Part shown: positions 1 to 7,653 of the stretch, piece by piece
Position numbering within the stretch: the first letter of the stretch is position 1
Layout: the number at the start of each line of letters is the position of its first letter
Source: Flavobacteriaceae bacterium
Lineage (GTDB): Bacteria; Bacteroidota; Bacteroidia; Flavobacteriales; Flavobacteriaceae
Direction of reading: 5' to 3'
DNA: 37,856 nt
NCBI GenBank assembly: GCA_947371275.1
Contig: CANBOV010000022.1
Location: forward strand, 1-37,856
Notes under the pieces: generated by a model
The model's input: the letters and a program-made list of their open reading frames with translations, nothing else
Databases searched by the model: none
What the model was told of the DNA's origin: nothing
Made by a program: the position numbers and the translations under genes

Positions 1-1413
1 CAAGAAAAGATCGATATAGCCCTCAAAGAATACCGCAAGTCACTCAATGTTTTTCTAAAATTAAATAAAAAACAAGATGTAGCAGAAACCTATCTGAACA
101 TCGGAAATTGCTATTACGAAAAGTACGATACGAAGAACACCCTAAGCAATTACGATAAAGCTGAGTCCTATATGGGAAAAGATACGGTCAATTTGGCCAA
201 ACTCTACAACAATATAGGAGCGGTGTATCTAGAAGATGAGAAGGATACCCTCAAAGGATTGCATTACCTAGAACATGCTCTTGACCTAAAAATCAAAATC
301 AACGATCTCAACAGTATCTTTTTTGAATACGAAAACATTGCAACCCTCTACCTCGATATTAAAAAATACGACCAAGCCGAAGACTATTTAAAAAAAGCAA
401 TAGTCCTAGCAAAAAAAGCAGAGAGCAAAGAGGAACTGAAAGAAATCTATGAGATCTACTCCCTCATCTATGCCGGAAGAAAAGACTATAAAAAAGCCTA
501 CGACTACCATAAATTATTCATGAAAGCCAAAGATACCTTGTTGAATATAGAGAATCTAAAGGCCGTCGAGGAAATCAAAACAAAGTACGAAACAGCCAAA
601 AAAGAAAAGCTGCTGCTCCAAAAAGAAATACAAATCAAAAACTCTAGAAATCAATTAATCATGGTTTCTTCTGTCGCACTGTTCATAGGCTTACTCGGCT
701 TCTTAGTGTACCGTCAACAAAAGCTAAAAAATAAGCAGCAAGCGCAGGAATTCCAACTCAAATCGGCCATCGCCAAAATAGAATCCCAAAACCGCCTGCA
801 GGATCAACGATTACAAATATCGCGAGACCTGCATGATAATATTGGATCGCAACTTACCTTCATCATCTCCTCTATTGATAATATCAAATATGCCTTTGAA
901 ACGCAAAATACCAAACTGAACGACAAACTATCCAGCATCAGCAATTTTGCCAAAGCAACGATTATCGAACTAAGAGATACCATCTGGGCCATGAATAACA
1001 GCGAAATAACCTTAGAAGACTTGCAAAGCCGTATTCATAATTTTGTGGAAAAAGCCAAAGAAGCCAAAGCCGATATCGCGTTTGAATTCACCATTGAAAA
1101 AAACCTACAGCAACATACCTTCTCTTCCATTGAAGGAATGAATATCTACAGAACCATACAGGAAGCCATAAACAACAGTATAAAATATGCCGAGGCAACG
1201 GCAATTACCATTGATATTGCCGTCCAAAACGAACAGCTGCTAATCACCATCCAAGACAATGGTTCCGGCTTCGATCTAGCCGAAATCATACAAGGCAATG
1301 GCCTCAATAACATGAAAAAAAGAATGGAAGACAGTAACGGTAAAATGGAATTAACATCGACGCCGGGAAGCGGTACCAAAATTGACCTTTGGCTACCCAA
1401 TAAAGAAAAGTAA
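1..1413 (+). CDS. TPR-containing sensor histidine kinase (5' truncated by the window edge)
   Basis: The frame is open from base 1, so the true start lies upstream; 470 residues are visible, and the first in-frame ATG, at 172, falls inside the TPR region. The N-terminal half is helical with TPR-like Y/A/G spacing. One membrane segment follows at about 658-717, then a coiled linker. The kinase core is of the HisKA_3/HATPase_c type: the H-box reads SRDLHDNIGSQL, with the phospho-accepting His codon at 832-834. The N-box is EAINNSIKYAEA and the ATP lid motifs are DNGSGF and GNGLNNM. The TPR part is probably periplasmic and senses a signal, while the kinase core is cytoplasmic and phosphorylates the response regulator 171 bp downstream. 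Family and pairing are well supported by known TPR-HisKA_3 kinases of Bacteroidetes; the signal is unknown. Confidence 0.9.
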   Translation, partial: QEKIDIALKEYRKSLNVFLKLNKKQDVAETYLNIGNCYYEKYDTKNTLSNYDKAESYMGKDTVNLAKLYNNIGAVYLEDEKDTLKGLHYLEHALDLKIKINDLNSIFFEYENIATLYLDIKKYDQAEDYLKKAIVLAKKAESKEELKEIYEIYSLIYAGRKDYKKAYDYHKLFMKAKDTLLNIENLKAVEEIKTKYETAKKEKLLLQKEIQIKNSRNQLIMVSSVALFIGLLGFLVYRQQKLKNKQQAQEFQLKSAIAKIESQNRLQDQRLQISRDLHDNIGSQLTFIISSIDNIKYAFETQNTKLNDKLSSISNFAKATIIELRDTIWAMNNSEITLEDLQSRIHNFVEKAKEAKADIAFEFTIEKNLQQHTFSSIEGMNIYRTIQEAINNSIKYAEATAITIDIAVQNEQLLITIQDNGSGFDLAEIIQGNGLNNMKKRMEDSNGKMELTSTPGSGTKIDLWLPNKEK

Positions 1414-1584
1414 AGTAGGTTCCATATTTAAAGAAAGTTGTAACTAAGGCAGGTCGCAGCAATAGCGTGCTTTTAGGCGTGTCGAATTCAAACAAATAAG
1501 TACAAATAACAAGGATTAATAATAGGTCTTAACCTCTGGCTTTCCAGCAGTAAAACACCTCCCTCATACTAAATTTTTAAAATC

Positions 1585-2232
1585 ATGTCAAAGCGAATCG
1601 TAATAGTAGATGATAACACCTTTTTGCAAAAAGCAGTAGCCGAAAAACTGTCCTTTTTTGACGATTTAGTTTTAAAATTTACCGCCCATGATGGTCTCGA
1701 TTTACAACAAAAGTTAGAAAAAAATAGAAATGTAGACTTGATTTTAATGGACATCGAAATGCCCGTATGTAACGGAATCGAAGCGGTCAAAATAGTCAAG
1801 TCCAAATACCCCCAAATCAAAATCATCATGCTCACCGTTTTTGATAACGATGAAAATATTTTTAATGCCATAAAAGCGGGCGCCGACGGTTATTTGCTAA
1901 AAGAGGTAAACCCCAAAGACCTGCATCAGGGAATCATAGAGACCCTAAATGGTGGTGCCGCCATGAATCCTTCTATAGCGTTAAAAACCTTAAAACTCTT
2001 GCGCAATCCAGTGGATTTCGAACAAAGATCCGAGGAGGATATCAAACTAACTAGCAGAGAAGTGGAGGTGCTAGAGCAGCTCAGTAAGGGCCTAAATTAT
2101 AACATCATCGCTACCAATTTGTTCCTGTCGCCAGGTACCGTTAGAAAGCATATCGAAAACATCTACAACAAACTCCAAGTGCACAACAAACTGGAAGCCA
2201 TTCAAAAAGCCAAAAACAACAACCTGATTTAA
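1585..2232 (+). CDS. NarL/FixJ-type (LuxR HTH) response regulator
   Basis: This 215-residue protein has an N-terminal receiver domain (about 1-120) with acidic pair D9/D10, phospho-acceptor D56 (in LMDIEMP), T84 and K106. A C-terminal LuxR-type HTH follows (about 153-215), beginning LTSREVEVLEQLSKG with recognition helix SPGTVRKHIENIY. It is the natural partner of the HisKA_3 kinase just upstream. The 171-bp gap holds no clear TAnnTTTG box, so the two may be co-transcribed. A terminator-like hairpin follows directly. Targets are unknown; the secreted-protein genes downstream are candidates by position only. Confidence 0.95.
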   Translation: MSKRIVIVDDNTFLQKAVAEKLSFFDDLVLKFTAHDGLDLQQKLEKNRNVDLILMDIEMPVCNGIEAVKIVKSKYPQIKIIMLTVFDNDENIFNAIKAGADGYLLKEVNPKDLHQGIIETLNGGAAMNPSIALKTLKLLRNPVDFEQRSEEDIKLTSREVEVLEQLSKGLNYNIIATNLFLSPGTVRKHIENIYNKLQVHNKLEAIQKAKNNNLI

Positions 2233-2258
2233 AATCATTTAGGTGGTATAGTAAAGAA

Positions 2259-2284
2259 GAATACGACAACTGTCGTATTCTTTT
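2259..2284 (+). terminator. Intrinsic terminator after the response regulator
   Basis: A perfect 10-bp inverted repeat (GAATACGACA at 2259-2268, TGTCGTATTC at 2271-2280) is followed by TTTT. It lies 27 bases after the regulator stop and just before the next promoter. The 2-nt centre means the real loop is wider, leaving about 8 pairs. Confidence 0.8.
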
Positions 2285-2300
2285 GCGTTTAGGGGCAGCC

Positions 2301-2308
2301 TACATTTG
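2301..2308 (+). promoter_or_regulatory. Candidate -7 box TACATTTG for the SUMF1-like gene
   Basis: It matches the Bacteroidetes -7 consensus TAnnTTTG and lies 26 bases before the ATG at 2335. A possible -33 TTG at 2283-2285 gives a spacing of 15, shorter than the usual 17-19, so only the -7 element is well supported. Confidence 0.5.
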
Positions 2309-2334
2309 CCTCATAACTTTTAAAAAACTATACA

Positions 2335-3792
2335 ATGAAATCAAAAAATTATCTTTCAAAATTAGCAGTAACCCTACTGTTATTAGTTTTTGGCTTTAAC
2401 GCTAAAGCCAACAATGTTCAAATTACGGGAACTACCGTGTCGGGATCCAACATTACATTCGATATTTCGTGGGAAAACAGTTGGAATGCCAACGTAGCGC
2501 CAGCCAATTGGGATGCTGTTTGGATTTTTATTAAATACCAAGATTGTAATACTAGAATTTGGGCGCACGCTGGGTTAAGTACGGTGGCCGGAGATCATAC
2601 CGCTGGCTCACCTCTACAAGTAGACACCGTAACCGATGGAAGAGGGGTGTTCATTCGCAGAAGTGCTTTAGGAGGTGGAAACATCGGAGCGACGTCTATA
2701 ACCTTAAAAATGACTATTCCTGCCGGAACCTATAACTACAAAGTTTTTGGAATCGAAATGGTAAACGTGCCGCAAGGGGCATACGACTTAGGGGATGGGG
2801 CTGCAGCGTCGACATTTAACAGTATTAGCGTAAATGCAGCGTCTCAAACCAGTGGTTTATCAGCAGCAACTATAGGAGGTGCCGCAGTGGCTGCTCCGGC
2901 TACGTTTCCTATGGGATACAATGCAGTATATTGCATGAAATATGAAATCTCTCAAGAGCAATATGTGGATTTTCTTAATTCATTAACCTATGATCAACAA
3001 GCCGCACACGTGGTAAATGATCCCGTAGGAGCAGCTGGTACTTATGCCATGCACCCGGGTTACTATTACCGAAACGGAATCAGAATTTTAACACCTGGTA
3101 ACAACAATGCAATCCCGGCCGTTTATGCTTGTGATGCTACAGCTGGTGTTGAAAACAATACCAATGACGGACAAAACATTCCGATGAATAATTTATCTTG
3201 GAATGATTTAACGGCCTATTTAGATTGGGCTGCCTTACGTCCAATGACAGAAATGGAATTTGAAAAAATAACCCGCGGTCCCGCAGCACGTGTGGCCAAT
3301 GAATACGCTTGGGGTAGCACGACTATTAATGCAGTTAACAACGGGGTAACGGTCAACAATTTGCAACCTAATGAGTCCTATGCTAGTATTTTAAACGGAT
3401 TGTGTGCCTACGGATTAAATTCAGGCAGTACGGTTTATGGACCGCTACGATGCGGAATTTTTGCAACGGGTACTTCAGGTAGAGCTTCATCAGGCGCCGG
3501 ATACTACGGGGTAATGGAAATGTCAGGAAATGTATGGGAACGTGTAGTGTCGCTTGGTAATGCGTCAGGTTCAGCCTTCAACGGTACATTAGGGGATGGT
3601 ACAATTACCACACTGGGATTAGCCAACCAAAACACTTGGCCTTCGCCAACAACCGCAGTGGGAACAGGATATAAAGGAGGAGCTTGGAATTCTTATGGGC
3701 CTTATGGTTACGAACAAATATCTAATAGATCATTGTCAACTACAGCGGATGCTACAAGACAATATTCATTTGGTGGTCGTGGGGTAAGATAA
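2335..3792 (+). CDS. Secreted SUMF1/formylglycine-generating-enzyme-fold protein
   Basis: This 485-residue protein has a Sec signal peptide (hydrophobic VTLLLLVFGFNA, likely cut after AKA near residue 25). An N-terminal beta-rich region (about 26-165) is of a type common in secreted Bacteroidetes proteins; the SUMF1/FGE-sulfatase fold follows (about 185-485). Fold hallmarks are EISQEQYVDFLN, NNLSWNDLTAYLDWA, the LRPMTEMEFEKITRG block, GVMEMSGNVWE, YKGGAWNS and a terminal FGGRGVR. The family usually ends GFRCVR, but here the Cys position is Gly, and no FGE-type catalytic Cys pair is seen. I infer a structural or ligand-binding role instead of sulfatase activation. No T9SS tail is visible. The next gene starts 81 bp downstream within a shared hairpin. 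Confidence 0.85.
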   Translation: MKSKNYLSKLAVTLLLLVFGFNAKANNVQITGTTVSGSNITFDISWENSWNANVAPANWDAVWIFIKYQDCNTRIWAHAGLSTVAGDHTAGSPLQVDTVTDGRGVFIRRSALGGGNIGATSITLKMTIPAGTYNYKVFGIEMVNVPQGAYDLGDGAAASTFNSISVNAASQTSGLSAATIGGAAVAAPATFPMGYNAVYCMKYEISQEQYVDFLNSLTYDQQAAHVVNDPVGAAGTYAMHPGYYYRNGIRILTPGNNNAIPAVYACDATAGVENNTNDGQNIPMNNLSWNDLTAYLDWAALRPMTEMEFEKITRGPAARVANEYAWGSTTINAVNNGVTVNNLQPNESYASILNGLCAYGLNSGSTVYGPLRCGIFATGTSGRASSGAGYYGVMEMSGNVWERVVSLGNASGSAFNGTLGDGTITTLGLANQNTWPSPTTAVGTGYKGGAWNSYGPYGYEQISNRSLSTTADATRQYSFGGRGVR

Positions 3793-3794
3793 TA

Positions 3795-3875
3795 ATCTAA
3801 TTTGATAAATACCTAGAAGTAAATTCTGTGGTGTTATAAAATGAATTATAAACAATTATAAAAATCAAATTAGAT
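3795..3875 (+). promoter_or_regulatory. 12-bp inverted repeat masking the next start codon
   Basis: ATCTAATTTGAT (3795-3806) and ATCAAATTAGAT (3864-3875) are perfect reverse complements separated by 57 bases. The left arm begins 2 bases after the upstream stop codon. The right arm ends inside the ATG at 3874, so the RNA stem would pair the first two bases of the start codon. The arms are seen directly; a role in translational coupling is inferred. Confidence 0.6.
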
Positions 3876-6507
3876 GAAAACAACTAAAAATAAAATAGTT
3901 GTATTCTTAACATTTCTATTAGCACACTTATCCCTTTATGCTCAATATTCAGGAGGCAACTCCGATGGGGTTTCTAGCGAAACATTGAGCATTGCTTCCT
4001 GTCCAAATCCAGCACAATTTTATGCTTATTTTGGAGGGAGTAATGACGGTGCAAGTGCCGATACAATGATGAATACAATATGCGGTACACCGCAATCGTT
4101 CTACGCCTACCTAGGGGGAAGCGGCGATGCGGCGGCTACCGATACAGTGAATGCTACTTCTTGTGGAACGCCTCCTTCGTTCTTTGCCTATATGGGCGGA
4201 ACTAATGACGGTTCCGCAGCAGAAACAATAAGCAGTACCCTGTGTAGTATTCCACCGCAATTCTATGCCTACTTCGGTGGTCAAGGAGATGGGTACGGAC
4301 TGGATAAAACAGCACCTATTTGCCCTACATTACCGCCAGTAGCCAATTTCACCGCTTCTGCAGTAACAATCTGTGTGGGCCAATCGGTAACCTTTACCGA
4401 TACCTCAACTAATATTCCAGGGGCATGGACATGGACCTTGCCAGGTGGAACGCCAAATAGCGCTACGGTTCAGAATCCGACAGTGATTTACAATACTGCC
4501 GGTACCTATTCCGTTACTTTGCTAGCGGCCAATTACAATGGAACAGATACAAAAGCAATTACCAATATGATAACGGTAACGGCTTACCCAACGGTGACCA
4601 ATACAACACCTGCCAGTCGATGCGATGCTGGAACAGTTACCTTGGGAGCAACCGCTTCATCGGGAACCTTAAATTGGTATGCTACAGCAACAGGAGGAAC
4701 GTCCCTTGGAGCTGGTACTAGTTTTACAACGCCAAGTATTAGTGCAACAACGACCTATTATGTTGAAGCAGTGAATGCTAGTTGTAACTCGTCTAGAACT
4801 GCCGTAATAGCAACGGTGAATACCACACCAACGATAACCGCTACCGTCCCAGCAAGTCGCTGCGGAACGGGTTCGCTTACCTTGAATGCAACCGCTAGTG
4901 CAGGAAGTACCATTTGGTATGCCAATGCAACGGGTGGTACGGCTCTAGCGACTACAAATAACTTTGTAACGCCTTCGATAAGTACTACAACTACCTACTA
5001 TGTGGAAGCGTCCAATGGGTCATGTAATTCGACAAGAACTGCCGTGGTAGCTACCGTAAGTACTATCCCAACAATAACAACCACTACTCCAGCAAGTAGA
5101 TGTGATGCCGGGTCTGTTACCTTAGGCGCTACAGCAAGTGCCGGAACCTTGAATTGGTATGCCTCTTTAGTAGGAGGGACTGCACTTGGTACGGGAACTA
5201 GTTTTACAACGCCAAGTATTTCATCAACTACTACGTACTATGTTGAAGCTACAACAGGAAGCTGTACGTCAACAAGATCAGCGGTTGTGGCGACAGCTAA
5301 TACTACTCCAACTGTTACAGCGACCAATCCAAATTCCCGATGTGACGAGGGTACAGTGTCTCTAAGTGCGAGCGCTAATGCCGGAGTGCTAAATTGGTAT
5401 AATGTGCCTACAGGGGGTTCGGTTTTAGGAACAGGAACATCGTTTGTAACGCCAAGTATAAGTACAACAACAACGTATTATGTAGAAGCAATAGCGGGAA
5501 GCTGTCCATCGACAAGAATAGCCATAACTGCTATAGTAAACACAACGCCAACGATAATTTCTACGGCTGATGCCACCATTTGTGGTCAAGGAGGTGGTTC
5601 CTTAGTGGCAACACCAAGCGCCGGAACAGTCAATTGGTATACAGCCGCCTCTGGTGGTACTGCATTTTATTCCGGAACTAGTCTTCCAGTGAGTGGTGGT
5701 TCGTTTACCTTTTATGCAGAAGCTGCTACCGCTACTTGTACCTCTACTAGAGTGCCGGTTACCTATACCTATATTCCTGTCCCAACCCTCTTAACAGTCG
5801 GTTCCAACAGTAGATGCGGAGCAGGTAGTGTAACCTTAACCTCAACGTCCGATTCAGGTGTAATTAGTTGGTATGATACCCCAACAGGAGGTACACTACT
5901 GGCAACAGGAATGAGCTATTCAACGCCAAGTTTAGCGACTACAACGACTTACTATCTTGAAGTAACTAACGGAACTTGTGCTACGGCAACACGAACCGCC
6001 ATTACCGCAACGGTAAACGTTACTCCGGCGCCAGTGGCCAACGCCAATCAATCGTTTTGTAGTGGAGAAACAGTCGGTCTTATTGCGGTAATTCCATCTG
6101 GACCAAGTATTATTTGGTACTCTGCGGCTACGGGAGGAAGTGTTATTCCAAACGGAACGGCCCTAGTGTCCGGAACAACCTACTATGCCTCGCAAACTAT
6201 TTCGGGTTGCGAAAGCACTACTAGAACTCCGGTAACGCTCACCTCAGGAGCTTGTTTAAGTACCGACGAATTTGAACGTGATACGTTAAAGGTGTATCCA
6301 AATCCTGTTCTAGAGCAGGTGACGATTTCCTATACCAAACCTATTTCAAGTATAGAAATACTCAATATGATAGGCCAAGTAGTGGTAACCAAAACTATAA
6401 ATGATACCACATGCCAAATCGATATGGCTCCTTTTGCCAGTGGTCCTTATCTCATAAGGGTAGCGGTAGAAGATAAAATTGAAATCGTCAAAGTAATTAA
6501 AAAGTAA
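3874..6507 (+). CDS. Repeat-rich secreted T9SS cargo protein (27-aa repeats, PKD, seven Ig-like repeats, type A sorting tail)
   Basis: This 877-residue protein starts with a signal peptide (about 1-24, ending LYAQ). Five units with an exact 27-residue period follow, their GG pairs at residues 27, 54, 81, 108 and 135; each carries a GGxxDG-like core, and the units are linked by Cys, Pro and an aromatic F-x-A-Y-like segment. A PKD domain lies at about 154-237. Seven Ig-like modules of the Ig_7 (CHU_C-associated) type fill about 240-790. The first five have their SRC or TIC cysteine at exactly 80-residue spacing (250, 330, 410, 490, 570), with WY, GGT and TTYYVEA landmarks. The type A sorting tail begins VYPNP at 807 and ends in KVIKK. 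It is likely exported through the Por system and anchored or released at the cell surface. Role could be adhesion or matrix; no catalytic domain is seen. Confidence 0.9.
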   Translation: MKTTKNKIVVFLTFLLAHLSLYAQYSGGNSDGVSSETLSIASCPNPAQFYAYFGGSNDGASADTMMNTICGTPQSFYAYLGGSGDAAATDTVNATSCGTPPSFFAYMGGTNDGSAAETISSTLCSIPPQFYAYFGGQGDGYGLDKTAPICPTLPPVANFTASAVTICVGQSVTFTDTSTNIPGAWTWTLPGGTPNSATVQNPTVIYNTAGTYSVTLLAANYNGTDTKAITNMITVTAYPTVTNTTPASRCDAGTVTLGATASSGTLNWYATATGGTSLGAGTSFTTPSISATTTYYVEAVNASCNSSRTAVIATVNTTPTITATVPASRCGTGSLTLNATASAGSTIWYANATGGTALATTNNFVTPSISTTTTYYVEASNGSCNSTRTAVVATVSTIPTITTTTPASRCDAGSVTLGATASAGTLNWYASLVGGTALGTGTSFTTPSISSTTTYYVEATTGSCTSTRSAVVATANTTPTVTATNPNSRCDEGTVSLSASANAGVLNWYNVPTGGSVLGTGTSFVTPSISTTTTYYVEAIAGSCPSTRIAITAIVNTTPTIISTADATICGQGGGSLVATPSAGTVNWYTAASGGTAFYSGTSLPVSGGSFTFYAEAATATCTSTRVPVTYTYIPVPTLLTVGSNSRCGAGSVTLTSTSDSGVISWYDTPTGGTLLATGMSYSTPSLATTTTYYLEVTNGTCATATRTAITATVNVTPAPVANANQSFCSGETVGLIAVIPSGPSIIWYSAATGGSVIPNGTALVSGTTYYASQTISGCESTTRTPVTLTSGACLSTDEFERDTLKVYPNPVLEQVTISYTKPISSIEILNMIGQVVVTKTINDTTCQIDMAPFASGPYLIRVAVEDKIEIVKVIKK

Positions 6508-6524
6508 TTGCCTTGCCTACTTGT

Positions 6525-6552
6525 AAAAACCACCTTCGGGTGGTTTTTTTTG
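6525..6552. terminator. Bidirectional terminator with UUCG loop
   Basis: AAAAACCACC and GGTGGTTTTT flank a TTCG tetraloop, with a T-run on the + side and an A-run (T-run on the - strand) on the other. It separates the convergent T9SS and rhodanese genes and can serve both. Confidence 0.9.
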
Positions 6553-6558
6553 TTTAGA

Positions 6559-6867
6559 CTACAGCTTTCTCTGTAAACTTTGCCATCCCCCACCATTCAC
6601 TACCTCGATTCCTTGTTTTTTAAGTAAGGACGCCGCTTGCGCACTGCGCATACCCGATTGACAACATACAATAACAGGTTTGTTAAGTTTTTTTACGGTG
6701 TCTATATTGGAACTTAATTGATCCAAGACGATGTTTTTAGACCCACTTATATGGCCATTACTATATTCTCCAACGGTTCTTACGTCAATAATGATCGCAC
6801 CCTTGGCTATAAATTCTTTAACGGTTTCCGATTTCCCTCCTAATCCTAATAAATCTAATAGTCCCAT
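6559..6867 (-). CDS. Single-domain rhodanese-like sulfurtransferase
   Basis: This 102-residue protein is one rhodanese domain. Landmarks are IIDVRTVGEYSNGHI near the N-terminus, the active-site loop CQSGMR with catalytic Cys69 (preceded by Cys68), and a C-terminal GGWQSL. It has no signal peptide, so a cytoplasmic sulfane-sulfur carrier is likely. A complete Bacteroidetes promoter precedes it, with a TTG -33 box 19 bp from TATCTTTG. The gene is divergent from the TetR regulator, whose candidate operator abuts this promoter's -33 box, so shared control is possible. Confidence 0.92.
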   Translation of the reverse strand: MGLLDLLGLGGKSETVKEFIAKGAIIIDVRTVGEYSNGHISGSKNIVLDQLSSNIDTVKKLNKPVIVCCQSGMRSAQAASLLKKQGIEVVNGGGWQSLQRKL

Positions 6868-6888
6868 TTTTTAGTTATTTTAATTAGG

Positions 6889-6918
6889 CAAAGATAAGGA
6901 CTGTAGTTTTTTGCCCAA
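6889..6918 (-). promoter_or_regulatory. Promoter of the rhodanese gene
   Basis: Read on the - strand, TTG (6918-6916) is followed after 19 bases by TATCTTTG (6896-6889), matching the TTG-N17-19-TAnnTTTG consensus of Bacteroidetes. The ATG at 6867 is 21 bases past the -7 box. Confidence 0.7.
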
Positions 6919-6932
6919 GTAACAAAAGTTAC
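6919..6932. promoter_or_regulatory. Candidate TetR operator GTAAC-AAAA-GTTAC
   Basis: A perfect 14-bp palindrome lies between the divergent rhodanese and TetR promoters, where the TetR -33 element would be and next to the rhodanese -33 box. Its TAAC-N4-GTTA core is shared with the site at 7623-7636 in front of paaE. Autoregulation is inferred. Confidence 0.6.
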
Positions 6933-6950
6933 CCAATTCAAAAAATTAGG

Positions 6951-6958
6951 TATATTTG
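6951..6958 (+). promoter_or_regulatory. -7 box TATATTTG of the TetR gene
   Basis: It matches TAnnTTTG and ends only 7 bases before the ATG at 6966. Transcription would start at or within a few bases of the start codon, suggesting a leaderless message. No clear TTG lies at -33; the palindrome at 6919-6932 occupies that area. Confidence 0.6.
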
Positions 6959-6965
6959 ATTCCCT

Positions 6966-7541
6966 ATGAAGATTCCCGATAGAAAAACCGAGATTATAAC
7001 GGTGGCAGCCCAACTCTTTAAAGAAAAGGGATATAGCGCCGTGACCATGCGCGATATTGCCCAAGAAATGGACATCAAAGCGGCTAGCTTATACAATCAC
7101 ATCAAATCCAAACAGGAAATATTAGTGCTAATTATCATCGAAATCGCCGAAGAATTTACCACCACCATGAATGACGTTGTAACTTCTTCCGAATCGACCA
7201 TCAAGAAAATAGAGAAAATAATCCAACTTCATATCGATATTACCCTAAGGGATGCCAATGCCTTAGCCTGCCTTAACAACGACTGGATGCATCTTGCCGA
7301 TGCCGAATTGTACTATTTCATTAAGATGAGAGAAGCATATGAAGATAACTTCCGAACCATCATTAAAAAAGGAATGGAAGAAGGAACTATTGCTAAAATA
7401 AATCTGGAAGTTATTATGTTCTCGACCCTTTCTACACTACGAACCTTATATCTATGGTACGGTAAAAAGAAAAGCCCCGATCCCGCAGTACTCAAAACCA
7501 ATATGATTCAAGTATTATTAAACGGAATTGTATTGGGTTAA
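6966..7541 (+). CDS. TetR/AcrR-family regulator, probable repressor of the paa unit
   Basis: This 191-residue protein has an N-terminal TetR HTH (about 8-55), with AAQLFKEKGYSAVTMRDIA and the recognition region KAASLYNHIKSKQEIL, followed by an all-helical ligand domain. It sits 112 bp upstream of paaE in the same direction, where TetR-type phenylacetyl-CoA-responsive regulators (PaaR type) are found in other bacteria. Matching palindromes flank its own promoter and the paa promoter. The ATG at 6966 fits the usual TetR N-terminus, and nothing resembling a ribosome site lies in the few bases after the -7 box. The TetR assignment is firm; the effector, probably phenylacetyl-CoA, is inferred. Confidence 0.9.
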   Translation: MKIPDRKTEIITVAAQLFKEKGYSAVTMRDIAQEMDIKAASLYNHIKSKQEILVLIIIEIAEEFTTTMNDVVTSSESTIKKIEKIIQLHIDITLRDANALACLNNDWMHLADAELYYFIKMREAYEDNFRTIIKKGMEEGTIAKINLEVIMFSTLSTLRTLYLWYGKKKSPDPAVLKTNMIQVLLNGIVLG

Positions 7542-7605
7542 ATAATTGGCTTACAGCACGTTTTAAAATTTCAAACGTTGTAGTGTCATTTTAAGAAATA
7601 ATACT

Positions 7606-7613
7606 TATTTTTG
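7606..7613 (+). promoter_or_regulatory. -7 box TATTTTTG of the paa operon
   Basis: It matches TAnnTTTG 40 bases before the paaE ATG. No TTG at the usual distance upstream was found (the nearest, 7578-7580, is 25 bp away). The palindrome at 7623-7636 lies just downstream, over or right after the expected transcription start. Confidence 0.6.
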
Positions 7614-7622
7614 CATAGCAAG

Positions 7623-7636
7623 CTAACGGTTGTTAG
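7623..7636. promoter_or_regulatory. Candidate TetR operator CTAAC-GGTT-GTTAG at the paa promoter
   Basis: A palindrome with 5-bp arms and a 4-bp centre begins 9 bases after the -7 box, a position where a bound repressor would block initiation. It shares the TAAC-N4-GTTA core with the palindrome at the regulator's own promoter. Confidence 0.65.
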
Positions 7637-7653
7637 TTTATTAATTCTAATGT

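Noticed and set aside
4591..5820. Regular direct repeats that might suggest a CRISPR array or satellite
   Set aside because: The period is 240 bases, fully in frame, and encodes Ig-like modules with conserved Cys/WY/TTYYVEA residues.
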